Below, in pieces: positions 23,689-34,896 of a stretch of 64,000 nucleotides of DNA. The DNA is taken from contig NW_027459200.1 in the NCBI RefSeq assembly GCF_050624435.1, positions 29,144-93,143 on the forward strand, written 5' to 3'. Made by a program: the position numbers and the translations under genes. How positions within the stretch are numbered: the stretch's first letter is position 1; every line of letters begins with the position of its first letter. Origin of the DNA: Tenrec ecaudatus (Eukaryota > Chordata > Mammalia > Afrosoricida > Tenrecidae). The notes under the pieces are model-generated. The model did not search any database, was not told the DNA's origin, and saw nothing but the letters and a program-made list of their open reading frames with translations.

Positions 23689-24132
23689 TTTCCCTTGCAC
23701 AGTAATACATGGCCGAATCCTCAGCAGTCACGGAGCTCAGCTGCAGGGAGAACTGATTATTCGATGTGTCTCTAGTGATGGAGAGTCTGCTTTGGAATGA
23801 TGGGTTATAATTTGTACCGCCACTAGAGCATATCCATGCCATCCACTGCAGCCCTTTCCCTGAGGGCTGGCGGATCCAGTGCCAGCAGTAACCACTGCTT
23901 GTGATGGAGAAGCCAGAGACAGTGCAGATGAGGGACAGCTTCTGGGAGGGCTTCACCAGTCCTGGACCCGACTCCTGAAGCTGCACCTGGGACAGGACAC
24001 CTGCAAACAAAAACAGATGGTCCCCATTATTCACTTGAGTTCACAACCATCCCCACAGACCCCGGTCAGATATCTGAATCTCCCACCTTGGGGAACTGTC
24101 AGGAGGCACAGGAGAACACACAGCAATAGCAT
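23689..24132 (-). CDS. IGHV gene, IGHV4-like (clan II), apparently functional
   Basis: Leader exon 24087-24132 (46 nt) encodes [15 protein letters not shown] plus one base. It has a GTGGGA donor, an 86-bp intron and a CAG acceptor at 24001-24003. The V exon 23689-24000 adds GVLS and the mature start [16 protein letters not shown]. The first canonical cysteine lies in LICTVSG, the FR2 tryptophan in WIRQ, and FR3 ends with AMYYCAR. There are no stops or frameshifts, and splice sites, RSS and octamer are all present, so it should be usable in V(D)J recombination to make the heavy-chain V domain. FR1, FR2 and FR3 resemble human IGHV4. It is unusual in having two extra cysteines, one at the end of CDR1 (SSGYCWHW) and one at the start of CDR2 (WICSSGG). 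Family assignment is by eye; usage in B cells is inferred. Confidence 0.93.
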
Positions 24133-24204
24133 CTTTAGACCACAGCTCTGCATTCCCAAGAGACCTGAAGGCCTGTCTGAAGAGAACTGATAGCTTTCCT
24201 GCCC

Positions 24205-24270
24205 AAGGGAAATTTATCCTAGTGCCCGAAGAATGATTTGCATGTGAGCGAGCACTGTCTTTATAAACAG
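24205..24270 (-). promoter_or_regulatory. IGHV promoter: octamer and TATA-like elements
   Basis: The coding strand carries a perfect octamer ATGCAAAT (24236-24243), 104 bp before the leader ATG. This is the Oct-1/Oct-2 site found in essentially all Ig V promoters. A weak GGATAAATT lies about 20 bp downstream, at the usual TATA position. A better TATAAA occurs upstream of the octamer around 24259-24266, which is not the usual order. Confidence 0.85.
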
Positions 24271-25914
24271 AAAGTGATAGAGACCAGACAACCCTCTACC
24301 TCCTGAGCCCATGCTAGGGTAACTGTGTTTGAACTCGTATGCATGTTAGTCTATAATGAGAGAGCACTTGACCTAAGCAGTGTGTATTAAAGATAAAAGG
24401 AAAACCAAATATTTCTGAGCTCAATATTCTCTCCCTCCAGCCCCTCAAAGTCTCTGCCCTGCCTTGGGCTCCTGTATGTCCTGTGCCCAGAGAGTGGACA
24501 GGCTATCATTTGTTGAAAACATCAGGTGGACACCAGGGTATCTTCATCACCCACGCTCTCCAAACACCTTTTCTTTCCAAACTAACACTTCCTTATCAAC
24601 CTCCTCAAAGTCTTCTGGGGTTTTCTTTGAACCACTGCCATCACCAACTCCAGCACTCCTACCAACAACACGTCTCAGGTTTTGATAACTAAGGCCAATC
24701 TCAGTGTAAATAAAGAGATGCCAGTGTCATAGGGTCTCAGGGAGGAGGTTTCCAACTGGAGAATGTGGATCCCAGAAAAGAAAAGTTTCAACTCTATAAC
24801 TTCTAATTGATGCAAGACTGTGAGATGTCAGTCACTTGGTTTTCCAGAGCACATCCAAAATTTGGGCAAAACCTGTCAGGAGTTCAAGTGTAAAGATACA
24901 GCAGAGAAGTGAGTGGAAATTCAAGTTATCAGGGGGGCATAAAAAGAATAATGATATTTCAGGTTTTGAAAAAAAGACACCTGCTTGAGACTCAACAGGC
25001 ACCCTGGATTAAAATAAGGTCTATTCAGGCAACTAGTCCTCAAAATTTAGGGGACAACCATACATACTGTTTTAAATGCCCCTTTCCCAGGGGATTCTGT
25101 TCTATATGAAATGTGAGCATTTCCAACCAAAATCATCCTCTTCATTTGCACGCTGGGCACAGCCCTCTGAAAACTACTCAGAGATCTAAAGCTTGTGTTT
25201 ATTTCCTAGACTCAAGGAAAATTATTCACCTTAATGCCTATGGAATCTGTGGGATTGTCTCTAGACATGCAGTTTACAAAGCCATTCCCCATTCAGATTC
25301 CTTCCTCATTTCTCTCCCTCATATCATAGATTATTTCCCCCAGATTAGGGTTGGCCATATTAATTTTCTGGTCAGTTAGAATATCTTTAAATTTCTACAT
25401 AAATATATATTTCAACACTGTGAAAATCTGAGCATAAGATTATGGTCACCTGAAATTCTTTGGCCCAGAATTTGCAGAGGGATATTAGCCATAAGATAAT
25501 ATTGCTGCACATATACTTGACAATACAAATTAAATAGGAAAACTTAAAAAGAAAAACAACCTATCACTTCCTCCCACACAAGCATCAGAAATCCCAAACT
25601 CGAACCAGACACCAAAGACTATAGCTATATTGGTGAGAATATGATGGCATGTTCAATGTCTTTGCCATTAGGGAATTGTAAAGTATAACAGTGACATACC
25701 ATATTGTTTAAATGAATGAATCAAGCAAACATAAAGGGCAAACTAATGATGCCTTATGTTGTTTATTGTTTTGATAGTTGTATAAAAGACACAAAATCAT
25801 AAAGTTCTCTAAAATCTGGTCAGCTGTTTTAATTTTGGTTTTGTGTTTTAATGCACTGTGGTCTTAAATAAGTGGTAAAAGAGTTTGATGATTTTCAAAG
25901 TATCTGTTGAGGAC
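24271..25914. other. IGHV 5' flank; no gene recognised
   Basis: 24271 to about 24650 is the upstream flank of the intact IGHV gene. It matches the inverted block at 31560-31910. From 24650 to 25914 only short frames and AT-rich sequence are seen. Confidence 0.6.
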
Positions 25915-27134
25915 TATTATAGTTAGGCTTGTGTCAACTTGGCGGGGTAGTGTGCTTAGTGGTTTGGTAGTTGGCACCTAGTAATTCCTCATCATGTGAA
26001 AGAACACAATTCAATCAATTCCATAATGGGGTCTGCTGTGCGTAGCCAAGCAGTTGTATGATTAGGGTAGAGTGTACCTCCCTTACTCAGGACAAAGCTC
26101 TGAAGCAACTGGAAAACAAATATTCTGTGTGAATGTGATCTACTTCCTTTATAAACAGATTGGTAGGGAAACTTGTTCGTTTCCTTCTGGGTTTGGATCC
26201 TGCATCTGGGCTCTTCAAGCTCTAGGTTTTGAATTTGACCGAAAGCTTGAAATAACCCCCGCCAATCCTGAGAGTCCACAGTGGCCTGGTATCTGACATG
26301 TGATCTGACCTTGAAGTAATATACATCTTCAATAACAAGTATGACTTGTTTTTATTTACCTGCCTTTGAAACTATCATCAAGTTGTGCTCCAGCCTATTG
26401 TAGATTTATCAGCCCCTGAAGCTACATAAGTCAGGAGAAGCCTAACTAAGACTCGAGGACTTAGAGTCAGAATGGAGGTGCCCACTTCTACAACTGCATG
26501 AGCAGTTCTCTTTATCTCTCTATGCAGCTCTGGTTTTGTTCTTCTAGTGACCTTATCCTTACATAGATGTTGAATGTTATCACATTGGATTTATCATTCA
26601 GTTTAGAAATGGCAAGATTTAGAGTCACTGAGTTTTACAATAAATACCGTGACATGCTCCTCCATTTATTTCTGTTATATTTCATTTACTACAATAATAT
26701 TTTAAATTTTATATGGGGTTTTAAATATTTATATTGTATAATCTCTTATACCTTTCATTTTATGAAGCACATAATCTTGCTTTTTATTTTCCAAAAACCA
26801 TTTTTGGGTGTGATAATGCAGATATCGTATAATTCCATAGCTCAATCACATCAAGACATATTGTACATTTGCTACCACAGTCAGTTTCAAAATATTTTCT
26901 TACTTCCTAAACTCTTTAATATCAACCCCATCTTACTCTGTCTGTCTCCCATAGCCCCACCCCACCATATCCTATTTTACTTGCTGTGTCTATAGGTGCA
27001 TCAATCCCAGGTTTCATATTCTGAGAAAAACAGAAAAGATAATAATATAAATTCAGTAGGGTTACCACCAATGACAAAATACATCTGAGTAGAGTATACC
27101 CAATATGAAACAGAGGGAGAGAGAGAGAATGTTG
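25915..27134. other. Old dispersed repeats, not classified; no gene
   Basis: 25915-26470 begins 'ttaggcttgtgtcaacttgg', a phrase common in old LTR or DNA repeats. 26560-27000 contains AT-rich and CT-rich sequence resembling antisense retroelement tails. A GA run lies at 27115-27128. No coding gene is supported. Confidence 0.45.
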
Positions 27135-29091
27135 AAAACCAGATCAGGTCTGGCTCATGGCATGGAGGAACTTGGAGCTGTGTGCCGGGCGCTGGGGTCA
27201 CGCTGCGTTGCTGACCAGAGGCTAGAGCCCCTCCTCTGCCCATGGCGGAGTGGCACCCAAGCTCCTGACAGGGGACAGAGGCGGCTAGGGACGTCGGGGC
27301 TCCGGAGCCAGGCACTGGGCCTGCTTTTGCAGCCGCCTCAGGGGCCAAAGAGCACGAACCCGTTCATGCGCGCGCAGGAGGAGGCCTGGCGGCGCCGCAA
27401 CAAGACTGTCCTCACATACGTGACCTCGGTCGCCATGGCCATGCTGGGGGCGTCCTACGCAGCGGTGCCCCTTTATCGGCTCTATTGCCAGACTACTGGA
27501 CTTGGAGGGTCAGCTGTAGCTGGTCATGGATCTAACCAGATTGAAAACATGGTGCCTGTTAAGGATCGCATTATTAAAGTAACCTTTTTTTTCTTTTTTA
27601 AACATTTTATTAGGGGCTCATACAACTCTTATCACAATCCATACATATACATACATCAGTTGTATAAAGCACATCTGTACATTCTTTTCCCTAATCATTT
27701 TCTTTTTTTTCTCCTCTTTTCTTTTTTTACATTTTATTAGGGGCTCATACAACTTTGTCACAATCCATACATATACATACATCAATTGTATAAAGCACAT
27801 CTGCACATTCCCTGCCCCAATCATTCTCAAAGCATTTGCTCTCCACTTAAGCCCTTTGCATCAGGTCCTCTTTTTTTCCCCCGCTCCCTCCCCGTTCCCC
27901 CCTCCCTCTAAAGTAACCTTTAATGCGGATGTGCATGCAAGTCTCCAGTGGAACTTTAGACCTCAGCAAACGGAAATATATGTAATGCCAGGAGAGACGG
28001 CACTGGCATTTTACAAAGCTAAGAACCCGACTGACAAGCCAGTCATCGGGATTTCTACATACAATCTTGTACCATTTGAAGCTGGACAGTATTTCAATAG
28101 AATACAGTGCTTCTGTTTTGAAGAACAAAGGCTTAATCCACAAGAGGAAGTAGACATGCCAGGGTTTTTCTACATTGATCCTGAATTTGCTGAAGATCCA
28201 AGAATGGTGAATATTGATCTCATCACTCTTTCTTATACTTTTTGTTGGAGCTAAAGATGGCCATAAATTGCCAGTTCCAGGCTATCATTGAAGTCAGCAA
28301 CTAAATCTGCGTCCCATTTGTGATTTTTGAGAAATCATGTGTCTGACTTCTCAGAGATGAAATATTTCTACTATGTTGTATTTAATTATTGTGTACTGGT
28401 GATGGTTCAGCTTGCTTCCTTCCATGCCTGGACATCTTAACCACATTTAAAATCGAGAAAACAGGTTTAGCTTTTACCATAAGGAATCCACTTAAAGAGT
28501 GCCTACTTAAGAGTGACTGCCACCAAACTCTTAAGAGCTTGATAGTAGTAAGTAACTGTTTAGCTTTAAATATAAATATAAATATAAATATATATATAAA
28601 GAGAGAGAGAGACTTAATGGTACGGCTTAATTCATTAGATTGCTTCCAAATTTTGGCCCTTCATACTTGTATCATTTGAACACTTGATGTTTATTTTTGG
28701 CTGTGCACCAGACTCTGAACAGGTTGATTATTAAATCTCTCAAACCAGTGGTGTTACCTGCCTTCAGTGTGAATAGTCATTATTGTTAGTCCTTAACATG
28801 AAAGAGGTGTGTTACTTGCTCAAAGATTGCATGTTTTCTTCAAATTCTTATTTGTTTTACTTTTAAGATCTAGGACTGCTTTATATTGATTGTACCATGT
28901 AAATAATTAGGTTGCAATTGTGGTACCATGAAATCTCTCTATATATATGATTAACTATGATAGTTACAAGTCCTTCAATGTTAAAATATGTGTGGGGTTG
29001 TATACATATACTGATATCGAAAGTCTACCTGTAAACAAACTCTAAAGACACATTAAATTATTTTAATAGTTAAGAAAAAAAACCAGATCAG
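27135..29091 (+). pseudogene. COX11: COX11 processed retropseudogene, split by an L1 tail
   Basis: COX11 is the inner-membrane mitochondrial copper chaperone that loads the CuB site of cytochrome c oxidase. The intronless reading frame runs from an ATG at 27163 through the N-terminal region and transmembrane segment (LTYVTSVAMAMLGASYAAVPLY, in part) to the YRLYCQTTGLGGSA motif. It is interrupted at 27588-27908 and resumes through the copper-binding domain with CFCFEEQ, the family's Cys-x-Cys site, at about 28110. A small insertion near 28240 shifts the frame and ends it early with CWS. The 3'UTR carries ATTAAA at 29052 and an A-rich tail. The 13-mer AAAACCAGATCAG flanks the copy at 27135-27147 and 29079-29091, proving retroposition. 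It has been disrupted at least twice and should not make active COX11. Confidence 0.93.
27575..27921 (-). mobile_element. Dimeric L1 3' end inserted in the COX11 copy, 13-bp TSD
   Basis: TAAAGTAACCTTT occurs at 27575-27587 and 27909-27921, and the 321 bp between are not COX11. The insert is antisense: two L1 3' termini in tandem (about 27600-27700 and 27725-27900), each with 'tttattaggggctcatacaa', separated by a T/C-rich linker. In the sense orientation the target is TT|AAAGG, as expected for L1 endonuclease. Confidence 0.92.
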
Positions 29092-29414
29092 ACCCAACAT
29101 GTATCAGTAGGGGGGTTAACTGAAAAAGTTTTAACCATTCAAGCCAGGTTTATCATTTTGATCTACTATAATCATCTCTCCAATGCAATCTGATTAGTAA
29201 CCAGGTGATTCCCATCCCTCTATTATGGACAGAGGGTAATCACCTGAGGTTTATTGCCTCGGTAGATCTCATAAATGTATCTTGCCTTTAAACATGTATC
29301 TTCCATTCTTTCTAAAGTTTAGAATAGTGTTATCATCTATTTCCTTTGAATCTGGTGACCCTAGAAAGGGACAATGCTATTTCTACTTTATCCTTTCTTT
29401 ATTCTGTGAACACA
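29092..29414. other. No gene recognised
   Basis: Short AT-rich interval between the COX11 copy and the tandem repeat. No motif was recognised. Confidence 0.5.
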
Positions 29415-29745
29415 ATGATATCCCATCAAGATAATGAGGGGTTTATTGCTCATTCCTCAGATATATTAATGTATTTCCTTAACACTTGGAAACTTGACTT
29501 GTATTCACGCTAAAAGCTGCTCAGGTCTCATTCAAAATCACTAAATTTTAATGATATACCATGAAGTGTGACAATTTTATTTTACCTCACTTTCCCTAGA
29601 TATATTATCATTTATTTTCTTAATATATTGAAAGCTGGTGTGTATTATTGTTAAAAGCTGTTCTCATCTCATTTAAAATCACTAAAGTAAGCTTTAATTG
29701 TATCAGATGAATTGTGATGATTTTATTTGTATAAAGCCTTTATTA
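29415..29745. repeat. Degenerate tandem repeat, period about 136-146 bp, about 2.3 copies
   Basis: Units start with 'atgatatcccat' (29415), 'atgatataccat' (29551) and 'ttgtatcagat' (29698). Inside, 'agatatatta', 'aaaagctg', 'tcattcaaaatcactaaa' and 'catttaaaatcactaaa' recur in order. AT-rich and non-coding. Confidence 0.75.
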
Positions 29746-30414
29746 TTTATTGGTTCCACATTTTTCTGCTTACTGATAACTATTTAGCTTTTCTTTTATA
29801 ATTGTGATTTGTGTTTATTGAATTTCTGGGGTCAGGCATGGATAAAAATCCAACTGCACTCTCCAAAACGCTCTGTGCCATCAGACACACACTGGGAAGT
29901 GGCCCACTGAAAGGGTAGTGGCAGCTCCCAGACTTCTGTGAAGCAGCAGGGGCCCAGAAATGCCAAACCCCACTGTCCTGCTGGGCAGAGTCCTGGGTGT
30001 GGTGTCTGAGAGGAGTGCTTGGGGGCTGTCTGCTCAGGAATGATGTCTCTGTCCACTTCCATAGGTGAATCCTCATTGATGCTGAGAGACAGCGGCATGG
30101 AGTCTGAACCCTGCCATTCCCGGCTTTTGCTCAAGGATCCTCCAGATGCCCACCCCAGTAAATCCCCTAGTTATACTGCCAATCTCTTACTGAATCTGTT
30201 CTAGACCACGTGGTACACAGGGTGGAAGCTCTTGTCAGTTTTTCCCTGTGATCTGTTATCTCAGGCACAGAGAGAAGAATCAACTCTGAAGGTGCTGACC
30301 TAAACTGGGAACAAGAAGAGAATGTATAATTAGGAAAATATAAAATATTGGAAATAGGACTTCATTTTTAAGCCTCATCCTGGAAAGAATACAAAAACAC
30401 ATATAATCAGATTT
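29746..30414. other. No gene recognised
   Basis: 29830-30200 is less AT-rich and has overlapping frames on both strands with short plausible segments. I could not match them to any family; a decayed exon or retrocopy is possible. Confidence 0.4.
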
Positions 30415-30905
30415 TCAGTGGTTTATTTTTGTTGTTTTGTTGTCTGGTTGCATACTGTTGCTTTGTTTTCCTCTGTCTTGTTTTCGTGCATGTTAGTGTC
30501 TCCACAGGTCTGTCTGAATAGGACAGGCTGGATGAACTATCTGTAGGGAAAAAAACTGGACCGACAGTTCTGGGGGGACTTTGGGTGGGGGGATAGGGGG
30601 GTAAGGAAGTAGTGTTAACAAACACAGGGACAAGGGAACAACATGGGACCCCAAATGGTAGAGAGGGGGGAATGGCAGGCCTGGTGGGGAATGATCAAGG
30701 GTAAGGTTGTGTAGACAAGAGGTATACTCTAGCCCAGGTGGCAACGAGGCATGGTAGTAGGGCAGGAGGAAAGTCAAGGGAGATGGAGGAAAGAGCTAGG
30801 AGTCAAAGGGCATTTATGGAGGTCTAGACAAAGACATGTACATGCAAATATATATAGGAGGATGGGGAAATAGATCGATGCGTCTATATTTATAGGTAAA
30901 GCCCT
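30415..30905 (+). mobile_element. L1 3'UTR internal fragment
   Basis: Nearly collinear with 56525-57005 of the long L1, with shared 'tcgtgcatgttagtgtctcc', 'gaacaacatgggaccccaaa' and 'gtatactctagcccaggtgg'. It has no 3' end or tail. Confidence 0.88.
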
Positions 30906-31559
30906 GTCTATTAAACAACTCTTCCCCCCTCCTTGCTCTGCTGTGTCTCTACACGTGAAGTCATGACACCTGACTGGTCTGCACTCTTCTGAACGTTCTC
31001 TGTCAAACAGAGTCTCTCTTCAGAATCTTGCATTTCTCGCAGAGTTAAAACCTTGTCTTGTCTGGGGACCAACTTTTCTAGTTGGCAACTTCTTCCCTGA
31101 AACACGGTGGCACTTGACTCACTTGACTTACCCTGAGGTTTTCCTTAGCAATCAGGCACTGGATGAAGTGATGGTGTTGCTTGTAAGAGCGGTGGGGTTT
31201 GTGATGATCTTGGCCAAGGTGGGGAAAGACCTGGCTGATGAACATTAGTAGGGAGTCAATGCCAACTGCAGACATCCTGCCAGAGGCCTCAGGGCATATG
31301 TACATTAATGAAATACAGGGACAAGAGTGAAGGGCAGTCTCTGGTCGAGCTTACCGCTGCCTGTCCTTAGTATCTGTTGGACATTGCAACAATTCACAGA
31401 GCCCAGAAACATGAGGAAATCTACTCAAGGGAGGAGTGGGTGGAAAAAGGCACTGGATGGCATCATGGAAGAGGTGGATATTTGTGGGATAACCAATCCC
31501 CAACTCCTTGGGACAGATCTAGTATTAATTCTTCTAAAACATTTATTTACCACATATGA
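30906..31559. other. No gene recognised
   Basis: Minus-strand frames at 30911-31305 look mildly protein-like but match no family I know. No splice or promoter context supports them. Confidence 0.4.
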
Positions 31560-32055
31560 AAATGACCAAGGACATTGAGAAGGTTGATTAAATGGCGTCA
31601 GTGTATAAAAAAGTAATGTGTTTGGAGAGTGTGGGGTAATGAGGACACTGTGGGGTGAACCTGATGGTTTCAAAGAACTCTATACTGCCCAACCTCTGAT
31701 GCACAGGATATATGGGAGCCTCAGTCAGGGCAGGAGCAATGAAGGGCTGGAGGGGAAGAATACTTGGCTCAGAAATGCTGGGCTGTCCTTTGACCATTCA
31801 CAGACACCTCCTAGAAAACGTGCTCTCTCATTCAAAACTAACACAGAGATGAGTTCAAAAGAAGAATTGCCCTATGATGGCCTCAGAAGAAACAAAGGAG
31901 ACTCTATTTATAAGCACAGGGCTTCCTCCTATGCAAATCATTCTTCAGGCAGTAGGTTAAAATCCCAGCCTTGGGCACTGAAGGCTATCAGTTCTCTTCT
32001 GACAGGGCTGTGGGTCCCTTGGGAAAGTACAACTGTAGGCTAAAGATGCTTGTAT
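31560..32055 (+). pseudogene. Inverted IGHV4-like relic: 5' flank, promoter and leader start only
   Basis: This plus-strand block aligns with the coding-strand 5' region of the intact IGHV gene (24130-24650) for about 490 bp. Matched landmarks in order are 'gaggttgat' at the far end, 'gtttggagagtgtg', 'aacctgatg.tttcaa', 'gggctggaggg', 'ctcagaaat' and 'gtgctctctcatt'. Then come the octamer ATGCAAAT with 'cattcttc', 'gctatcagttctcttc' and 'ctaaagatgct'. The ATG context of the leader is conserved. Homology stops a few bases later, and no V exon, acceptor or RSS follows on this strand. It is therefore an orphan V promoter in the opposite orientation to every other IGHV segment here. Transcription from it would run towards 33 kb, antisense to the neighbouring relic. 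Confidence 0.85.
31931..31938 (+). promoter_or_regulatory. Octamer of the inverted IGHV promoter relic
   Basis: A perfect ATGCAAAT on the plus strand, at the same spacing from the relic leader ATG (about 110 bp) as in the intact gene. A TATAAG lies upstream of the octamer, just as TATAAA does in the intact gene. Confidence 0.8.
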
Positions 32056-32751
32056 TACAATTAAATAAAACTATTTAATATGCACCTATAAAATTCTGAC
32101 ACGTGGATTTTTAAATGTTTGTGAGGGGTGGGGACAATTTGCAATCAAAACGCAAGGCAAACAGTGGACAAGATGTTTGCTCAAGTGAAGCACCTCTCCT
32201 TACTCTGCACAAGGTAGCACAATGCTCCAGGCCCTCAAATGTGTCCTCCGAAAACCATCACTTGTTTAGTCCTGATTCCCAGCCAGTGTCTGAGGATGTC
32301 CAGGGCATTAAGACAAGCCAGGTTTTGAGATACACAGGACAGCTCCGATGCACAACTATGGCTTGAGGACACTGTGATGTGATTGCTAGTTCATGCTGGA
32401 CTGTGCTGACTTTATGGAAATCCCAGCCACCCTTTCCTCTCAAAACCCTTACTGGACACAGATTTGCATCATAGCTGAGAGATCCCTCATCTTTGCCTTG
32501 TCCCCTCTGTGTGTATCTGACTCCATTTGTGTCCTTCTGCACTTTAGAAATGGGAGCCCGTTTCCTCACCTTACAATGCAAAATTTATAATTGAGCAGTT
32601 GATACAAACCCTGACATCGTGAAAATCTCCAATGGAAGCTGTAAGATGGAGAGGAAGCCAGTTCTTAACTCCCCTCCACACTGTCTGCCAGACTGAGTCC
32701 TGTGAATCAGAGTCCTGAGCAATCCCTGAAGTCCATACCTCCCTTTAGGGA
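32056..32751. other. No gene recognised
   Basis: Between the inverted promoter relic and the next IGHV relic. It contains an isolated reverse octamer ATTTGCAT near 32463, but no leader ATG or V exon at the right distance. Confidence 0.5.
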
Positions 32752-33048
32752 GGTTTGTGTACAGATTCTTACACATTCCCTTTTCCGTGTCTCCATTACT
32801 GAACTAGATTGAGGCTGTCCATTTGAAGATAAAAAATGTTCTTGGCTTTTCTCTGGTGACTGTCAATCAGGAATTCACAGTGTGTAGGTAGGATATGGAA
32901 TAACTATTACTTCAGGCCCTTCATGGAATTGGCTGATGACATCCATGCCATCACTGCTGGGGAGGGGTCCACAGGTTGGACTGCAGAATCTCAGAAGGGC
33001 CCTAGTCTGCCTCAAGTCTCCCAGAGCCACCAGCTGCATTGGACCATG
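32752..33048 (-). pseudogene. IGHV3-like pseudogene, heavily decayed
   Basis: The minus strand shows an FR1 start 'atgcagctggtgg' at about 33042-33030 and an FR3 block 'cttcaaatggacagcct' at 32832-32816 that matches the next IGHV3-like copy. A nonamer ACACAAACC is intact at 32752-32760. The heptamer has decayed to CACGGAA with a 22-bp spacer. The YYC codons are lost, several frameshifts and stops intervene, and the expected acceptor GCAG|GTGTCC has become GCATGGTCC. It is non-functional. Confidence 0.8.
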
Positions 33049-33055
33049 CAAACAC

Positions 33056-34896
33056 AAAGACATCCTGATCAGGAAAACCATCACACATGGTTTCACTCTC
33101 TTGTTCAACACCTTTTCTGTTCACTTTTAATATTGCCACAAGGGCATCTTAGGTCAGCAAAAATTCCACTGTGACTTATGTATAATCTTAGCTTTCCAGT
33201 AAATGGGGAGAACTGGACATCCTATGGGGTGTGTCCTCTCTCCTAGAGTTGAATACCTTTGCTAGTCTGGTTTTCATCAGCAGAATAACGTGTCATTTTG
33301 TGTGTAATTTACTATGAAAGTAGCTGACGGCAGAAATAGTGTCCTGGAGGAAGTAGCTGGCAACTAAATCTGTGGGAAAATATGATTTATTATTATCACA
33401 TTTAACTGTAGTGTTAAGTCACACAAGAAACCAATAGAAACAGAGGACACCATATGATTCCCCCCCACCCCCCAGAATATAGGCCCTCTCATCTATAATA
33501 TACAAATACCAAGATGTAGAAGTTAAAGACTCCAAAACAGGAAGTTATGGTCTCATGTGGTAAACTATAGCAACTGTGGGGGAAACAGATGAGGTAAAAA
33601 CAGAAGAAGGTCGATCCTGGAAAGAGAGCAGAAATTTCTCCTGGACCCATATTGCCCCTGAGGGAGAAACGTGGATGTTTGTAAGGCCACACCTCAGACC
33701 TAGGTTCACAATGTTTCCCTAAGAATGACAGAACTTCAGTTAATTACCTCTAGCTTTAGCGGAGCTCCAGACAAAACTTACACTCATCAAACACAAGAGT
33801 GCTGGAATCCACCTGAGGGTGCTAAAAAGGTAAGTGCAGAGTTGTTTTCTCCCTTGTCAGACCAATGCCAAGAGAGAAAGAAAATCAACAGCACATCAGT
33901 AGAGGCTGGAAGACCTTGGCGTCCAGAAAGTAGAGAACCTCAACAATGATAGTCCTGAATTGAACCTCTAATTCCATTCCCTCCTCTGATCTTGGTTTTA
34001 CCATTTGAAATCATGTGATCATACCTTGAAACTCATGAATTTAGAATAGCAATCAGCTGTGCCTCCCACGTTGGAGATTTTAAGCTTTAAGTTCAACACA
34101 GTAGTTTGGTTCCTTTGAGAACACCATCACAGGAGACTCTATGAAACTGAAGTAACGCTGGGACGCTGCTGAATGTCAGAAGCCCTTGCCATTTCCCATT
34201 TCCTGCTATATGACAACATGCCCAAATTTGAGTGGAGCCTCCTTTGTAGGTGTTTTTTGTTTTGTTTTTGCTTCATTGTTTTGTGTGCGTGTGTAATTGT
34301 CTAGTTACACTCATGTCTATGTCCTAATGTGCTTTGTGGTCTCTCTGGTACTTTTTTGGCATGTATAGCATTCTATTGTGTGCATGTATCAACGTTTCTA
34401 TAATTTGAATAAGTGATTGTCATGAAACCTTACAAAGTGATGGAAGAATATACTGTGAAATTTTCAGTCAATAATGTTGGCACTTAATAGTGACCTTTTC
34501 CCAGTCTCCTATTTCCCCTGAGTCTGATTGGAAAGTATTTATCTGAGCGTCATGAGAACTCTGATGCAGGGACACCTGACAGAGTCATTTCCTGCCTTAA
34601 GGGACAGACTGTTTGTTGCTGTAAGACAGACTATATTCTCCCATTACAATATACTATTTAAATTCACAGATACCAGAAGTAGGCACAGAACTAATATTCT
34701 TAAATTAGAGAGAGATTCCCTAGGGAAACAGATTTAGCAGAATCCGCAGATCCCCACAGGAAACCAGCCTTGAAGCTCCAGCTGCACCTGCTCCTGGGTC
34801 TGAGCCCTGTGCTCTGTGGGTCCTGAGCGCCCCCTGGAGACCACTGTCCTCTGTGCAGGGAAAATTTGTGTATGGCCTCTCACTGATTTGCGCCCA
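33056..34896. other. No gene recognised
   Basis: Interval between two IGHV relics. 34741-34896 is the 3' flank of the next V pseudogene and resembles the 3' flank of the intact gene ('gagcgccccctg'). The rest holds AT-rich sequence and short frames. Confidence 0.5.

Noticed and set aside
29780-30134. Two overlapping minus-strand frames of about 100 codons
   Set aside because: They overlap in different frames and neither shows a domain. No flanking poly(A) or TSD seen.
31078-31305. 75-codon minus-strand frame with some protein-like composition
   Set aside because: No family recognised, no splice sites or retrocopy signature. Listed only as part of an unassigned interval.
32455-32475. Reverse octamer ATTTGCAT that could serve a minus-strand V promoter
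   Set aside because: No leader ATG with donor at the usual distance. The nearest ATG is followed at once by a stop.
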